From IMG/VR virus record IMGVR_UViG_3300042377_000625, positions 28,344 to 92,343 of that record: DNA of 64,000 bases. The stretch is one strand, 5' to 3'. Shown piece by piece: positions 44,301-53,202 of the stretch. A program made the translations under genes and the position numbers. The notes beneath the pieces were generated by a model. It was not told the DNA's origin. It ran no database searches and was given only the letters and a program-made list of their open reading frames with translations. Every line of letters starts with the position of its first letter. Position 1 is the first letter of the stretch. Source of the DNA: a virus.

Positions 44301-47300
44301 AGTAGTGGAAGTTCAGGTACAAGTGGTTCTTCTGGAACTTCAGGCTCATCAGGCTCATCAGGAACTGCGGGTAGTTCAGGTACGAGCGGAACGTCAGGTT
44401 CATCAGGAACAAGCGGAACGTCAGGGAGTTCGGGCTCAAGTGGTACATCTGGAACAAGTGGAACGTCAGGTTCTTCAGGGTCAAGTGGTACGAGTGGTAT
44501 AAGCGGAACCTCAGGTACTAGCGGAACATCAGGTAGTAGTGGTAGTTCAGGTTCTTCTGGGTCAAGTGGTTCTTCAGGAACTGCGGGCACATCAGGAAGT
44601 GCGGGAACAAGCGGAACTTCAGGTAGTTCAGGTTCAAGTGGTAGTAGTGGTTCTTCAGGAACTGCGGGTACATCAGGAAGTAGTGGAAGTTCGGGCTCGA
44701 GTGGTTCTTCAGGAACATCGGGTACAAGCGGAAGTTCGGGTTCATCAGGTTCTTCGGGGACTAGCGGAACTTCAGGTACATCAGGTAGTTCAGGTTCAAG
44801 CGGTTCATCAGGAACTAGCGGAACATCAGGTTCAAGTGGTTCTTCAGGTAGTTCAGGTTCAAGCGGAACATCAGGTTCTAGTGGTTCATCAGGAAGTAGT
44901 GGAAGTTCAGGGACTGCGGGTACATCAGGTAGTGCTGGTACAAGTGGAACATCAGGTTCTAGCGGTTCGTCAGGAAGTAGTGGAAGTTCAGGGACTGCAG
45001 GTACAAGTGGAACATCAGGTTCTAGCGGTTCTTCGGGTACATCAGGTTCAAGCGGTACATCAGGTTCAAGCGGTAGTAGTGGTTCTTCAGGTACTTCAGG
45101 AACAAGAGGTACGTCAGGTTCTTCAGGGACAAGTGGAACTAGCGGAACATCAGGAACTAGCGGAACATCAGGCTCAAGTGGTAGTAGTGGTTCATCAGGA
45201 ACAAGTGGAACAAGTGGGTCTTCAGGTTCAAGTGGGAGTAGTGGTAGTTCGGGTTCATCAGGAACTGCGGGTACATCTGGCTCAAGTGGAACTGCGGGAA
45301 CAAGCGGTTCGTCAGGTAGTTCAGGGTCTAGTGGTTCTTCAGGTTCAAGTGGAAGTTCGGGAGTAAGCGGTACGTCAGGAACTAGTGGAACATCAGGTTC
45401 GAGTGGTACATCAGGTACGTCAGGAAGTTCAGGGTCATCAGGTTCTTCGGGTAGTTCAGGCTCAAGTGGAACAAGTGGTTCATCAGGAACTAGCGGTACT
45501 TCAGGTTCAAGTGGTTCATCAGGAACCTCAGGTTCAAGTGGTTCGTCAGGTAGTTCAGGTTCAAGTGGAAGTAGTGGTTCATCAGGAACATCAGGAACTA
45601 GAGGTACGTCAGGGTCTTCAGGTACAAGTGGAACAAGTGGTTCATCAGGTACAAGTGGAACTTCAGGTTCTAGTGGAAGTAGTGGTTCGTCAGGTACATC
45701 TGGCTCAAGTGGGACTGCGGGAACAAGTGGTTCATCAGGAAGTTCAGGTTCAAGTGGTAGTTCAGGTTCAAGCGGTAGTAGCGGGTCGTCAGGCTCAAGT
45801 GGTACTTCAGGGACAAGCGGTTCATCAGGTAGTTCAGGTTCTAGTGGTAGTAGTGGAACTTCAGGAACAAGAGGTACGTCAGGTTCTTCGGGAACAAGTG
45901 GAACTAGCGGAACGTCAGGTTCAAGTGGTAGTAGTGGTTCTTCAGGAACATCAGGATTAAGTGGTACTTCAGGCACTAGCGGAACATCAGGTAGTAGTGG
46001 TTCTTCAGGTAGTTCAGGTTCAAGTGGAAGTTCGGGGGTAAGTGGTACATCAGGAACTAGCGGAACATCGGGCTCTTCAGGAAGTTCAGGTTCGAGTGGG
46101 AGTAGTGGCTCTTCAGGAACATCAGGTAGTTCGGGGTCAAGTGGTAGTAGCGGTTCATCAGGTACTAGTGGTAGTAGCGGTTCTTCAGGAAGTTCGGGTA
46201 CATCAGGAACTAGAGGTACTTCAGGTTCTTCAGGAACAAGTGGAACTTCAGGATTAAATGGGACTGCAGGAACTAGCGGAACTTCAGGGTCAAGTGGTTC
46301 TTCAGGTACAAGTGGAACAAGTGGGTCTAGTGGTAGTTCAGGTTCAAGCGGTAGTAGCGGTTCATCAGGAACTAGCGGAACGTCAGGTTCTTCAGGTAGT
46401 AGTGGTTCGTCAGGTTTGTCAGGTACAAGTGGAACATCAGGTTCATCAGGAAGTTCAGGTTCAAGTGGGTCTTCAGGAAGTTCAGGAACATCAGGTTCAT
46501 CTGGTAGTAGTGGTTCTTCAGGTTCTTCGGGAACAAGTGGTTCTTCAGGTTCTAGTGGAACTTCAGGTACTAGAGGTACGTCAGGTAGTTCAGGAACAAG
46601 TGGGACTTCAGGTTTAAGTGGAACATCAGGTACTAGCGGAACGTCAGGCTCAAGCGGTTCTTCAGGTTCAAGTGGTTCATCAGGAACTGCGGGAACATCA
46701 GGTAGTTCAGGGTCAAGCGGCAGTAGCGGTTCATCAGGAACTGCGGGAACATCAGGTAGTTCAGGAACTAGTGGTTCTTCGGGTTCAAGTGGTAGTAGTG
46801 GTTCATCAGGTACGTCAGGGTCAAGTGGTTCTAGCGGTAGTTCAGGAACTTCAGGTACAAGAGGTACTTCGGGGTCAAGTGGTACTAGTGGTGTGAGCGG
46901 TACATCAGGTACTAGCGGAACATCAGGTACTAGCGGAACATCAGGAAGTAGTGGTTCTTCAGGAAGTTCAGGTTCAAGTGGTGTAAGTGGTACTTCAGGG
47001 ACTGCTGGTACATCAGGAAGTAGCGGGTCATCAGGTTCAAGTGGTTCTTCAGGTTCTTCAGGAAGTTCAGGTTCTAGTGGAACTTCAGGTACATCAGGTT
47101 CGAGTGGTAGTTCGGGTTCTAGCGGTAGTTCGGGGATAAGTGGAACATCAGGAACATCAGGTTCATCTGGTAGTAGTGGTTCTTCAGGTTCTAGTGGAAC
47201 TTCAGGTACTAGAGGTACGTCAGGTAGTTCAGGAACAAGTGGGACTTCAGGTTTAAGTGGGACTGCGGGAACTAGCGGAACGTCAGGTTCAAGTGGTAGT

Positions 47301-50300
47301 TCAGGTTCAAGCGGTTCTTCAGGAACTGCGGGAACATCAGGTAGTTCAGGGTCAAGTGGTAGTAGCGGTTCATCAGGAACAAGTGGAACGTCAGGTTCTT
47401 CGGGTAGTAGTGGTAGTTCAGGTTCTTCGGGTTCAAGTGGGACATCGGGTACTAGAGGTACTTCAGGTTCATCAGGAACTAGCGGAACATCAGGTTCTTC
47501 AGGAACTAGCGGAACATCAGGAAGTAGTGGTTCTTCAGGAAGCTCAGGTTCATCAGGAAGTTCAGGCTCATCAGGAACTTCAGGTGTTAGCGGTTCTTCA
47601 GGAAGTTCAGGTACAAGTGGTTCTTCAGGGTCAAGTGGTTCATCAGGAAGCTCAGGTGTTAGTGGTTCTTCAGGTAGTTCAGGTTCATCAGGAACTAGCG
47701 GAACATCAGGTTCTTCAGGTAGTTCAGGAAGTTCAGGTTCAAGCGGAACATCAGGTACTAGAGGTACTTCAGGTTCTTCAGGAACTGCGGGTACGAGTGG
47801 GGTTAATGGAGCTTCATCATGTATCACATGGTTATCAGATACTTCGAATACAACTATACCAGCATCAACTCGTATTTCTTACGGACCTGTAAACGTTATT
47901 AATAGTTTAAACACAATATACGTAAATAAAACATCATATAATCCTAGTGTTGATACATCGGCTTGGTGGACAGGGTTACAAAACTACGTAACTGCAAATG
48001 GTGCGGGTAGTGCTTATATAACAGTTGTTGAAGTTGAAACAGGATTGGTTGGGATATATACCGTAAACTCAGTTTCATTAGCGGGCAATGTTTACACAGT
48101 GTCTGTGGCGGTTAATAGTGGAGGTGTTAGTTCATGGACAAACAATTATAATCATTGTATAAATTGGGTTGGAAGTGGTAAATCAGGGACAAGTGGAACA
48201 TCGGGAACTAGAGGTACTTCAGGTTCATCAGGAACTAGCGGAACATCAGGAACAAGTGGTTCAAGCGGTTCTTCGGGAAGTTCAGGTTCAAGTGGTTCTT
48301 CAGGAAGTTCAGGTTCAAGCGGTTCTTCAGGAACTTCAGGTACAAGTGGTTCTTCAGGGTCAAGTGGTTCTTCAGGAACTTCAGGTGTTAGCGGTTCTTC
48401 AGGAAGTTCAGGTACAAGTGGTTCTTCAGGTAGTTCAGGTTCAAGTGGAAGTAGCGGTAGTTCAGGAACTAGTGGAATTTCAGGTTCAAGTGGTAGTTCA
48501 GGTTCATCAGGTTCAAGTGGAAGTTCAGGTTCATCAGGAACAAGTGGAACATCGGGTTCAAGTGGTAGTTCAGGAAGTTCAGGTTCAAGTGGAACATCGG
48601 GTACTAGAGGTACTTCAGGTTCTTCAGGAACATCAGGTACAAGTGGAACGTCAGGAAGTTCAGGTTCAAGCGGTTCTTCAGGAACTAGCGGAACATCAGG
48701 TAGTTCAGGTTCATCAGGAACGTCAGGTTCAAGTGGTTCTTCAGGTAGTTCAGGTTCAAGTGGTTCGTCAGGAACTGCGGGTACGTCAGGAGTTTCAGGA
48801 GCATCGGGCGTTTCAGGAACAAGTGGGACATCAGGAAATTCAGGGTCAAGCGGTACTAGCGGAACTTCAGGAAGTTCAGGTTCATCAGGAAGTTCAGGTT
48901 CAAGTGGTACTAGCGGAAATTCAGGTTCATCAGGAAGTTCAGGTTCAAGTGGTTCTTCAGGTAGTTCAGGAAGTAGTGGTACATCAGGTAGTTCAGGAAG
49001 TAGCGGTACATCAGGTAGTTCAGGTTCTTCAGGAAGTTCAGGAACATCAGGTACTAGAGGTACTTCAGGTTCTTCAGGAACATCAGGAACAAGTGGAACA
49101 TCAGGTTCATCGGGCTCATCAGGAAGTAGCGGCTCATCAGGGTCTTCAGGAACAAGTGGAGTATCAGGTTCATCAGGTTCATCAGGTTCATCAGGTTCAT
49201 CAGGTTCATCAGGTTCAAGTGGTACTAGCGGAAATTCAGGTTCATCAGGAAGTTCAGGAAGTAGTGGTTCTTCAGGTTCAAGTGGAACATCGGGTACTAG
49301 AGGTACTTCAGGTTCGTCAGGTACTTCAGGTACTTCAGGTTCGTCAGGAACAAGTGGTATTACCGCAAATGATGGGTCAAACTCAGGTAGATGGGAATAT
49401 AAAGGAGTTGGGGTTGGGTTGGACCCATTAGCAACACGTTTCGCGACAAGTAATGCAACTCAAGGGTTATATAACAATTTGACAATTAATGTATTAGACT
49501 ATGCTGGGACTAATTATACAAATTGGTTTAAAGCTCTTGCGTTAGTTGTTGGATTAGGTAATAAAGTATTTTTCCAAGTAACTAAATTAGGGGATAATTC
49601 TAATATTGCAATTTATGAGATAACAACCATAGTTGATAACACTACATGGTTTGATATTAACTTTTCTTCAAGTTTAGTTGGAAGTGGTGTGTTAACCAGT
49701 GGTGATGTATGTACAATTTCATGGGTTTATAATGGTAAATCGGGAACAAACGGAACTTCAGGTTCAAGTGGAACATCGGGTACTAGAGGTACTTCAGGTT
49801 CATCAGGAACTAGCGGAACGTCAGGAACAAGTGGTTCATCAGGAAGTTCAGGAAGTAGCGGTTCTTCAGGAAGTTCAGGAACATCAGGTACTAGAGGTAC
49901 TTCAGGTTCTTCAGGAACATCAGGAACAAGTGGAACATCAGGTTCTTCGGGTAGCTCAGGTAGTTCAGGAAGTTCAGGTTCATCAGGAAGTTCAGGTTCA
50001 AGCGGATTGACGGGTGTTGCAGGAACTTCAGGTACATCAGGTGGTGGTGGTGGTTCCATTGCGATTTACGATGAGGGTACTTTAGTAACATCAAGTGCGG
50101 TTAGTTTAAATTTTGCGGGTACTTGTATAACGGCGGTTGATGATGGTGGTGGAGCAATTACCGTTGGAATTGACTGCTCAAAGATATATGTAATTGCTTC
50201 AACTTCAGCAACCATTGGTGACTTTCAAGTGAATGAATCTCTCGACAATTATCGTATTGGAGACTCGGCTTGCGGATGGAATGGATGTGAATGGACTGTC

Positions 50301-50696
50301 TTAAGTCCAATAGTTAGTGGTGTTGGGACTCCATTCCCCACTCAGAATGGTTCTTGTGCAATTCCTAATCTATACGATACGTCGGTACCACCATTTAAAA
50401 TAAATCTTTGTGGTCATGTATTTTGCGATACCGCAGTAGGTGCTGACCAGGTGGGTGTGAGTGTATCGTGGGTTAAATGTTCAGAGTTAAGTCAGATTGG
50501 GGTGTCACAACCTACTATAATTTTCGAAGATGTATATAATTATAATCCAAATACCAAGTCCGTATGTATTGGGTCACAAGTTACATATTATGACCCAATA
50601 TCTCAATGTGACGGTATGTTTATTGTTGGTATTAGTAGTCGTCTAGCTACCCCAAATAAAGTTCGATTTACTTGGACACTCTCAATACTATATTAA
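41343..50696 (+). CDS. Giant collagen-like tail-fibre protein 2
   Basis: 3117 residues. Residues 1-105 are a fibre N-terminal domain seen in related phages (NEFIARNGVKSLGGVTVP, IYVVKNTGSATITVNT). Gly-X-Y triplets then run from about 110 to 2150. Two globular interruptions of roughly 125 residues follow (2153-2280 and 2675-2800), each flanked by Gly-X-Y stretches, and a C-terminal Cys-containing domain occupies about 2900-3117. Proline is absent from the triplets. The positively charged block SGTSGTRGTSGSSGTSG recurs about 18 times, always with Arg in the third position of a triplet. The two interruptions are probably knobs along the fibre, possibly extra binding sites. It ends at a bidirectional terminator. 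Confidence 0.93.
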   Translation: MANEFIARNGVKSLGGVTVPYKSVSSAYSVSTDDYLIEGSSNAPFSVTLPTSVGISGKIYVVKNTGSATITVNTTSSQTIDGSTTKTLTTDNSLYVQSNGTGWLIIGINGTSGTSGTSGSSGTSGSSGTSGTSGSSGSSGSSGTSGTSGSSGSSGSSGSSGSSGSSGTSGTSGSSGSSGSSGTAGTSGSSGSSGSSGLSGTSGTSGSSGSSGSSGTAGTSGSSGSSGSSGTSGSSGSSGTAGTSGSSGSSGSSGSSGTSGSSGSSGTSGTSGSSGTAGTSGSSGVSGTSGTSGSSGSSGSSGTSGTGGTSGSSGTSGSSGSSGSSGSSGTAGTSGSSGSSGTSGSSGTSGSSGTSGTSGSSGTSGTSGSSGTSGTSGSSGSSGSSGSSGSSGTAGTSGSAGTSGTSGSSGSSGSSGTSGSSGTSGSAGTSGTSGTSGSSGTSGTSGSSGSSGSSGSSGSSGSSGTAGTSGSSGTSGTSGSSGSSGSSGVSGTSGTSGSSGSSGSSGSSGSAGTSGTSGSSGSSGSSGTSGTSGSSGTAGTSGSSGSSGSSGTSGSSGSSGSSGSSGTSGTSGSSGSSGSSGTSGTSGTSGSSGTSGTSGSSGTAGTSGSSGSSGSSGSSGSSGSSGTSGTSGSSGTSGTSGSSGSSGSSGSSGTSGSSGTSGTSGSSGTSGSSGTSGSSGSSGSSGSSGSSGTSGSTGTSGTSGTSGSSGTAGTSGSSGSSGSSGSSGTSGTSGSSGTSGSSGSSGTSGTRGTSGSSGTSGTSGTSGSSGSSGSSGTAGTSGSSGTAGTSGSSGSSGSSGSSGSSGSSGTSGTRGTSGSSGTSGTSGSSGTSGTSGSSGISGVNGTNGTSGSSGSSGSSGTSGSSGTSGSSGSSGSSGSSGSSGTSGSSGTSGTRGTSGSSGTSGTSGTSGTSGSSGSSGSSGSSGTAGTSGSSGSSGSSGTSGSSGSSGSSGSSGSSGTSGTAGTSGSSGSSGTSGSSGSSGSSGSSGSSGTSGSSGTSGSSGSSGTAGSSGTSGTSGSSGTSGTSGSSGSSGTSGTSGTSGSSGSSGTSGISGTSGTSGTSGSSGSSGSSGSSGSSGTAGTSGSAGTSGTSGSSGSSGSSGSSGTAGTSGSSGSSGSSGSSGTSGTSGSSGSSGSSGTSGTSGTSGSSGSSGSSGTSGTSGSSGSSGSSGSSGTSGSSGSSGSSGSSGTAGTSGSAGTSGTSGSSGSSGSSGSSGTAGTSGTSGSSGSSGTSGSSGTSGSSGSSGSSGTSGTRGTSGSSGTSGTSGTSGTSGTSGSSGSSGSSGTSGTSGSSGSSGSSGSSGSSGTAGTSGSSGTAGTSGSSGSSGSSGSSGSSGSSGVSGTSGTSGTSGSSGTSGTSGSSGSSGSSGSSGSSGTSGSSGTSGTSGSSGSSGTSGSSGSSGSSGSSGSSGSSGTSGTRGTSGSSGTSGTSGSSGTSGTSGSSGSSGSSGTSGSSGTAGTSGSSGSSGSSGSSGSSGSSGSSGSSGTSGTSGSSGSSGSSGSSGTSGTRGTSGSSGTSGTSGTSGSSGSSGSSGTSGLSGTSGTSGTSGSSGSSGSSGSSGSSGVSGTSGTSGTSGSSGSSGSSGSSGSSGTSGSSGSSGSSGSSGTSGSSGSSGSSGTSGTRGTSGSSGTSGTSGLNGTAGTSGTSGSSGSSGTSGTSGSSGSSGSSGSSGSSGTSGTSGSSGSSGSSGLSGTSGTSGSSGSSGSSGSSGSSGTSGSSGSSGSSGSSGTSGSSGSSGTSGTRGTSGSSGTSGTSGLSGTSGTSGTSGSSGSSGSSGSSGTAGTSGSSGSSGSSGSSGTAGTSGSSGTSGSSGSSGSSGSSGTSGSSGSSGSSGTSGTRGTSGSSGTSGVSGTSGTSGTSGTSGTSGSSGSSGSSGSSGVSGTSGTAGTSGSSGSSGSSGSSGSSGSSGSSGTSGTSGSSGSSGSSGSSGISGTSGTSGSSGSSGSSGSSGTSGTRGTSGSSGTSGTSGLSGTAGTSGTSGSSGSSGSSGSSGTAGTSGSSGSSGSSGSSGTSGTSGSSGSSGSSGSSGSSGTSGTRGTSGSSGTSGTSGSSGTSGTSGSSGSSGSSGSSGSSGSSGTSGVSGSSGSSGTSGSSGSSGSSGSSGVSGSSGSSGSSGTSGTSGSSGSSGSSGSSGTSGTRGTSGSSGTAGTSGVNGASSCITWLSDTSNTTIPASTRISYGPVNVINSLNTIYVNKTSYNPSVDTSAWWTGLQNYVTANGAGSAYITVVEVETGLVGIYTVNSVSLAGNVYTVSVAVNSGGVSSWTNNYNHCINWVGSGKSGTSGTSGTRGTSGSSGTSGTSGTSGSSGSSGSSGSSGSSGSSGSSGSSGTSGTSGSSGSSGSSGTSGVSGSSGSSGTSGSSGSSGSSGSSGSSGTSGISGSSGSSGSSGSSGSSGSSGTSGTSGSSGSSGSSGSSGTSGTRGTSGSSGTSGTSGTSGSSGSSGSSGTSGTSGSSGSSGTSGSSGSSGSSGSSGSSGTAGTSGVSGASGVSGTSGTSGNSGSSGTSGTSGSSGSSGSSGSSGTSGNSGSSGSSGSSGSSGSSGSSGTSGSSGSSGTSGSSGSSGSSGTSGTRGTSGSSGTSGTSGTSGSSGSSGSSGSSGSSGTSGVSGSSGSSGSSGSSGSSGSSGTSGNSGSSGSSGSSGSSGSSGTSGTRGTSGSSGTSGTSGSSGTSGITANDGSNSGRWEYKGVGVGLDPLATRFATSNATQGLYNNLTINVLDYAGTNYTNWFKALALVVGLGNKVFFQVTKLGDNSNIAIYEITTIVDNTTWFDINFSSSLVGSGVLTSGDVCTISWVYNGKSGTNGTSGSSGTSGTRGTSGSSGTSGTSGTSGSSGSSGSSGSSGSSGTSGTRGTSGSSGTSGTSGTSGSSGSSGSSGSSGSSGSSGSSGLTGVAGTSGTSGGGGGSIAIYDEGTLVTSSAVSLNFAGTCITAVDDGGGAITVGIDCSKIYVIASTSATIGDFQVNESLDNYRIGDSACGWNGCEWTVLSPIVSGVGTPFPTQNGSCAIPNLYDTSVPPFKINLCGHVFCDTAVGADQVGVSVSWVKCSELSQIGVSQPTIIFEDVYNYNPNTKSVCIGSQVTYYDPISQCDGMFIVGISSRLATPNKVRFTWTLSILY
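41670..47800 (+). repeat. Gly-X-Y coding repeat, first stretch of fibre 2
   Basis: About 2040 codons of GTS, GSS, GTA, GVS and GTR triplets, with Arg blocks at irregular intervals that become more frequent towards the 3' end. Asp is absent, unlike in fibre 1. Confidence 0.95.
48180..49355 (+). repeat. Gly-X-Y coding repeat, second stretch of fibre 2
   Basis: About 390 codons between the two globular interruptions, entered through GKSGTSGTSGTRGTSG. A run GSSGSSGSSGSSG near 49165-49215 is encoded by nearly identical TCA-GGT-TCA codons, the least diversified DNA of the array. Confidence 0.93.
49735..50035 (+). repeat. Gly-X-Y coding repeat, third stretch of fibre 2
   Basis: About 100 codons between the second interruption and the C-terminal domain, again entered through GKSGTNGTSG and containing two GTRG blocks. 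It ends in LTGVAGTSGTSGGGGG, a flexible glycine linker. Confidence 0.93.
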
Positions 50697-50700
50697 AATA

Positions 50701-50729
50701 AAAAAGGGAGTCGTTTGACTCCCTTTTTT
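50701..50729. terminator. Bidirectional terminator
   Basis: GGGAGTC / GACTCCC with a GTTT loop, flanked by A-run and T-run, separates the giant fibre gene from the convergent glycosylation operon. Confidence 0.92.
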
Positions 50730-51099
50730 AATATTCCTTGTATGACTTCTCTTCAACAAAAAGAGACCCATATTTTAAATTAATCTCTTTCTTTAATTCT
50801 GCTCGTTTATCGTTTGTTACATAAACGGACCGAGCTAATTCTATGAATTCGGTGTCAAATACCTTATCTCTTTCTTTATCTCTAATAAGGTCTTCAATAT
50901 CCCAAAGACGTTCATTAACCAATAATAGATTATAAAAATCATCTGATTCAATTTTTAATTGATTAAATACAACATCATATAGATAATCGTATTCTGTAAT
51001 AACATTAAAAAGTTTACCTTTATCTGTTATATTATTTTTTTTAATTCTTAGGATAGTTAATTTGTCAACTATTTCCCCAATTGAAACTTCTATATTCAT
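50728..51099 (-). CDS. DUF6165-type protein
   Basis: 123 residues. The pattern VSIGEIVDKLTILRIK at the start, then LLLVNERLWDIEDLIRDKE, ELARSVYVTNDKRAELKKEIN and FVEEKSYKEY at the end matches, from memory, the DUF6165 family, small helical proteins found next to glycosyltransferases in bacteria. The function is unknown; an accessory role for the neighbouring protein-glycosylating enzyme is plausible. It overlaps that gene by 1 bp and is the last of the operon. Confidence 0.8.
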   Translation of the reverse strand: MNIEVSIGEIVDKLTILRIKKNNITDKGKLFNVITEYDYLYDVVFNQLKIESDDFYNLLLVNERLWDIEDLIRDKERDKVFDTEFIELARSVYVTNDKRAELKKEINLKYGSLFVEEKSYKEY

Positions 51100-53201
51100 T
51101 ATAATAAATGTTGTATTCTGTCAATAACCATTTGAGAGGTTATCGATTTATGGCATTCAAACTGTCTTTCTGTTCCTTTATGTTCAGGACACCAATTCCA
51201 ATCACCCTTATCAAATTTAAACATTGGATTATTCCAACACCCGTTACAAACTGATGGGTTAGTGATTCTTGTGCAATTAGAAGTAAACTCATGGTCAGGT
51301 TCGGTAAAGTTAGAAATCATAACAACATGTTTTCCTAATGCCCATGTCAACCAAGATAATCCACTTGATAAACCAATAAAGAACTCACTATGATGAATAC
51401 AATTCATTGTGTTCTCAATTGACGTGTCCTTTAGTTTTGTCACACCATCCATTCGGTCACTTTCTTTAGATACATTAATGACCCTATATCCTTTAGATAC
51501 TAAGTAATCAATTAGTTCCCTCCACCCATTAGGATTATTCCAATACTTAACTCCCGCGGTTGATTCATTTGCAATCGTAATATACTTTTCCGTAAATGGT
51601 CGTTCTGATGGAATAAAATCAATGTTTGGTTTAATTTCGTTAAACTCTAAACCAATAATATTTGTTATTGCTTTTTGTAATGGGATTGTATTTGGTAATT
51701 CGGGTTCTTTATTTGTATCATAGAACCACCCAATTGTATACATACCAATTAAATCATGAACCGTACTTCCTGGTGAAACAAACTCAATCTCAGAGTAAGA
51801 TTTTTCAAATAACTTATTCCAAAATGTTGAAACAATAACATGACAATTGTGTTTCTTCTTAAATTCTAAAACATATGGTATCCAAGCAATACTATCCCCA
51901 AGAGAACGAGAATCGAATGAAATGAATACTCTTTTGTTAATAAAATTTGGTTTATATTCATAAATTAATTCCTCACCATCAAGAACTTTAACATCCCAAT
52001 CAGTATAATACTGTCTAGATAGTTTAGTCCACATATTTGGTTTTAACTCGGTTGAGTAGTATAAATTTTCTTTATCATAAAATTGTACTTTGTATGACTT
52101 TACGCCAGAACCTTTAATTTCTAAAAAAGGATTATTGACGAAATGTATAACACAATCAATATCTTCTTCAACAACAGGTACAAATTTTTCTGTATTTTCA
52201 ATATTATCAACTAATAATTCTTTTGTATCATTTGAGTTATATTCTTTTTTAATTAATTTAGTTACTTCATACATTTTTAACATACGCTCACAAATTACCA
52301 ACCAATCAAATTTTTCTCTATTCTTCAGTGTTTGGGACACATAAAAATTATAATTATTAATAATATCTTGTATTCCGTTTATGACAGAATTAGTGTTAAG
52401 TTCACAAACAATCATACCTTTAATTTTTTGGGTACCACTATAAGTACCAACAATTGGTATTCCACAAGAAATTGCTTCAAGTAATGTTAAATTAGGATGA
52501 CCCGCCTCTAAACAAGATGGGTGTAGAAAAATTGAATGCGATTTGTATAATTCTAATATCTCATCCTCATTTGGATTTGTTAATAATAGTGTTAACTTAT
52601 CATATTCTAATAAGTCTTTGTGGTGTTCAAAAAAGTTATGGTTATTTTCAGGGCCAGCAATTGTTATTGGTAACCCCAATGACTTAGCCGCTTCAATAGC
52701 ATATCTAAATCCTTTTCTATCGTAAGACGAGTCTCCTCCAATACCGTTGTTCGCTAAACACAATAATTTATGTTCCGTTCGATAAGGTTGGTCTACTTTA
52801 AAGAATTTAGTATCAACTCCGTGAGATAAATAAAATAATTTATCAGTCTCACTAAAGTAATCCACTAAGAACTCCGCATGACAAAATGAAATAACAGACT
52901 TTTGGATTGCTTCTAAATTTTGTTGATAGTTAAATGAATCTTTACCATTATACACAACATGATGGTCGTGTAATGAAAAAATGTAAGGTATACCTCGTTC
53001 ATACGCTTCAATAGCTAAATTTGCGATATGAATGTGAACAATATCGGTATTGTTAATGTCAACCCCATTTAAATACTTTATATCAGAAATATGACCTAAT
53101 GAGTTTAAATGGTTATTGTAGTTAAAAATTATCTTTTCAACGGCACCCCATCCATTTGGGGGTATGGAAATAATTCCTGGTGTTACTTGTGTTATATTCA
53201 T
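51099..53201 (-). CDS. Bifunctional glycosyltransferase: GT4 fused to TibC/BAHT-like O-heptosyltransferase
   Basis: 700 residues. Residues 1-320 are a GT4 enzyme, with SLHDHHVVYNG, a catalytic SCLEAGHPNLTLLEAISCG at 229-247. Residues about 345-700 match the autotransporter strand-loop-strand O-heptosyltransferase family (TibC/BAHT, GT9-like): a beta domain FLEIKGSGVKSYKVQFYD, MWTKLSRQYYTDW, then VFISFDSRSLGDSIAWIPYV, VIVSTFWNKLFE, ANESTAGVKYWNNPNGW and FIGLSSGLSWLTWALG. The family's iron-finger cysteines are present at Cys652, Cys655, Cys671 and Cys683 around FDKGDWNWCPEHKGT. Known members transfer heptose from ADP-heptose to serine on surface autotransporters. Here the acceptor is unknown, and the Ser-rich phage fibres are obvious candidates. 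It is co-transcribed with six further glycosylation genes. Confidence 0.88.
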   Translation of the reverse strand: MNITQVTPGIISIPPNGWGAVEKIIFNYNNHLNSLGHISDIKYLNGVDINNTDIVHIHIANLAIEAYERGIPYIFSLHDHHVVYNGKDSFNYQQNLEAIQKSVISFCHAEFLVDYFSETDKLFYLSHGVDTKFFKVDQPYRTEHKLLCLANNGIGGDSSYDRKGFRYAIEAAKSLGLPITIAGPENNHNFFEHHKDLLEYDKLTLLLTNPNEDEILELYKSHSIFLHPSCLEAGHPNLTLLEAISCGIPIVGTYSGTQKIKGMIVCELNTNSVINGIQDIINNYNFYVSQTLKNREKFDWLVICERMLKMYEVTKLIKKEYNSNDTKELLVDNIENTEKFVPVVEEDIDCVIHFVNNPFLEIKGSGVKSYKVQFYDKENLYYSTELKPNMWTKLSRQYYTDWDVKVLDGEELIYEYKPNFINKRVFISFDSRSLGDSIAWIPYVLEFKKKHNCHVIVSTFWNKLFEKSYSEIEFVSPGSTVHDLIGMYTIGWFYDTNKEPELPNTIPLQKAITNIIGLEFNEIKPNIDFIPSERPFTEKYITIANESTAGVKYWNNPNGWRELIDYLVSKGYRVINVSKESDRMDGVTKLKDTSIENTMNCIHHSEFFIGLSSGLSWLTWALGKHVVMISNFTEPDHEFTSNCTRITNPSVCNGCWNNPMFKFDKGDWNWCPEHKGTERQFECHKSITSQMVIDRIQHLL

Positions 53202-53202
53202 A

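Noticed and set aside
41624-47827. A 2067-codon antisense open frame with the same Pro/Glu/Val composition
   Set aside because: Same artefact over fibre 2. It stops where the repeat is interrupted by the first globular domain, as expected for a shadow.
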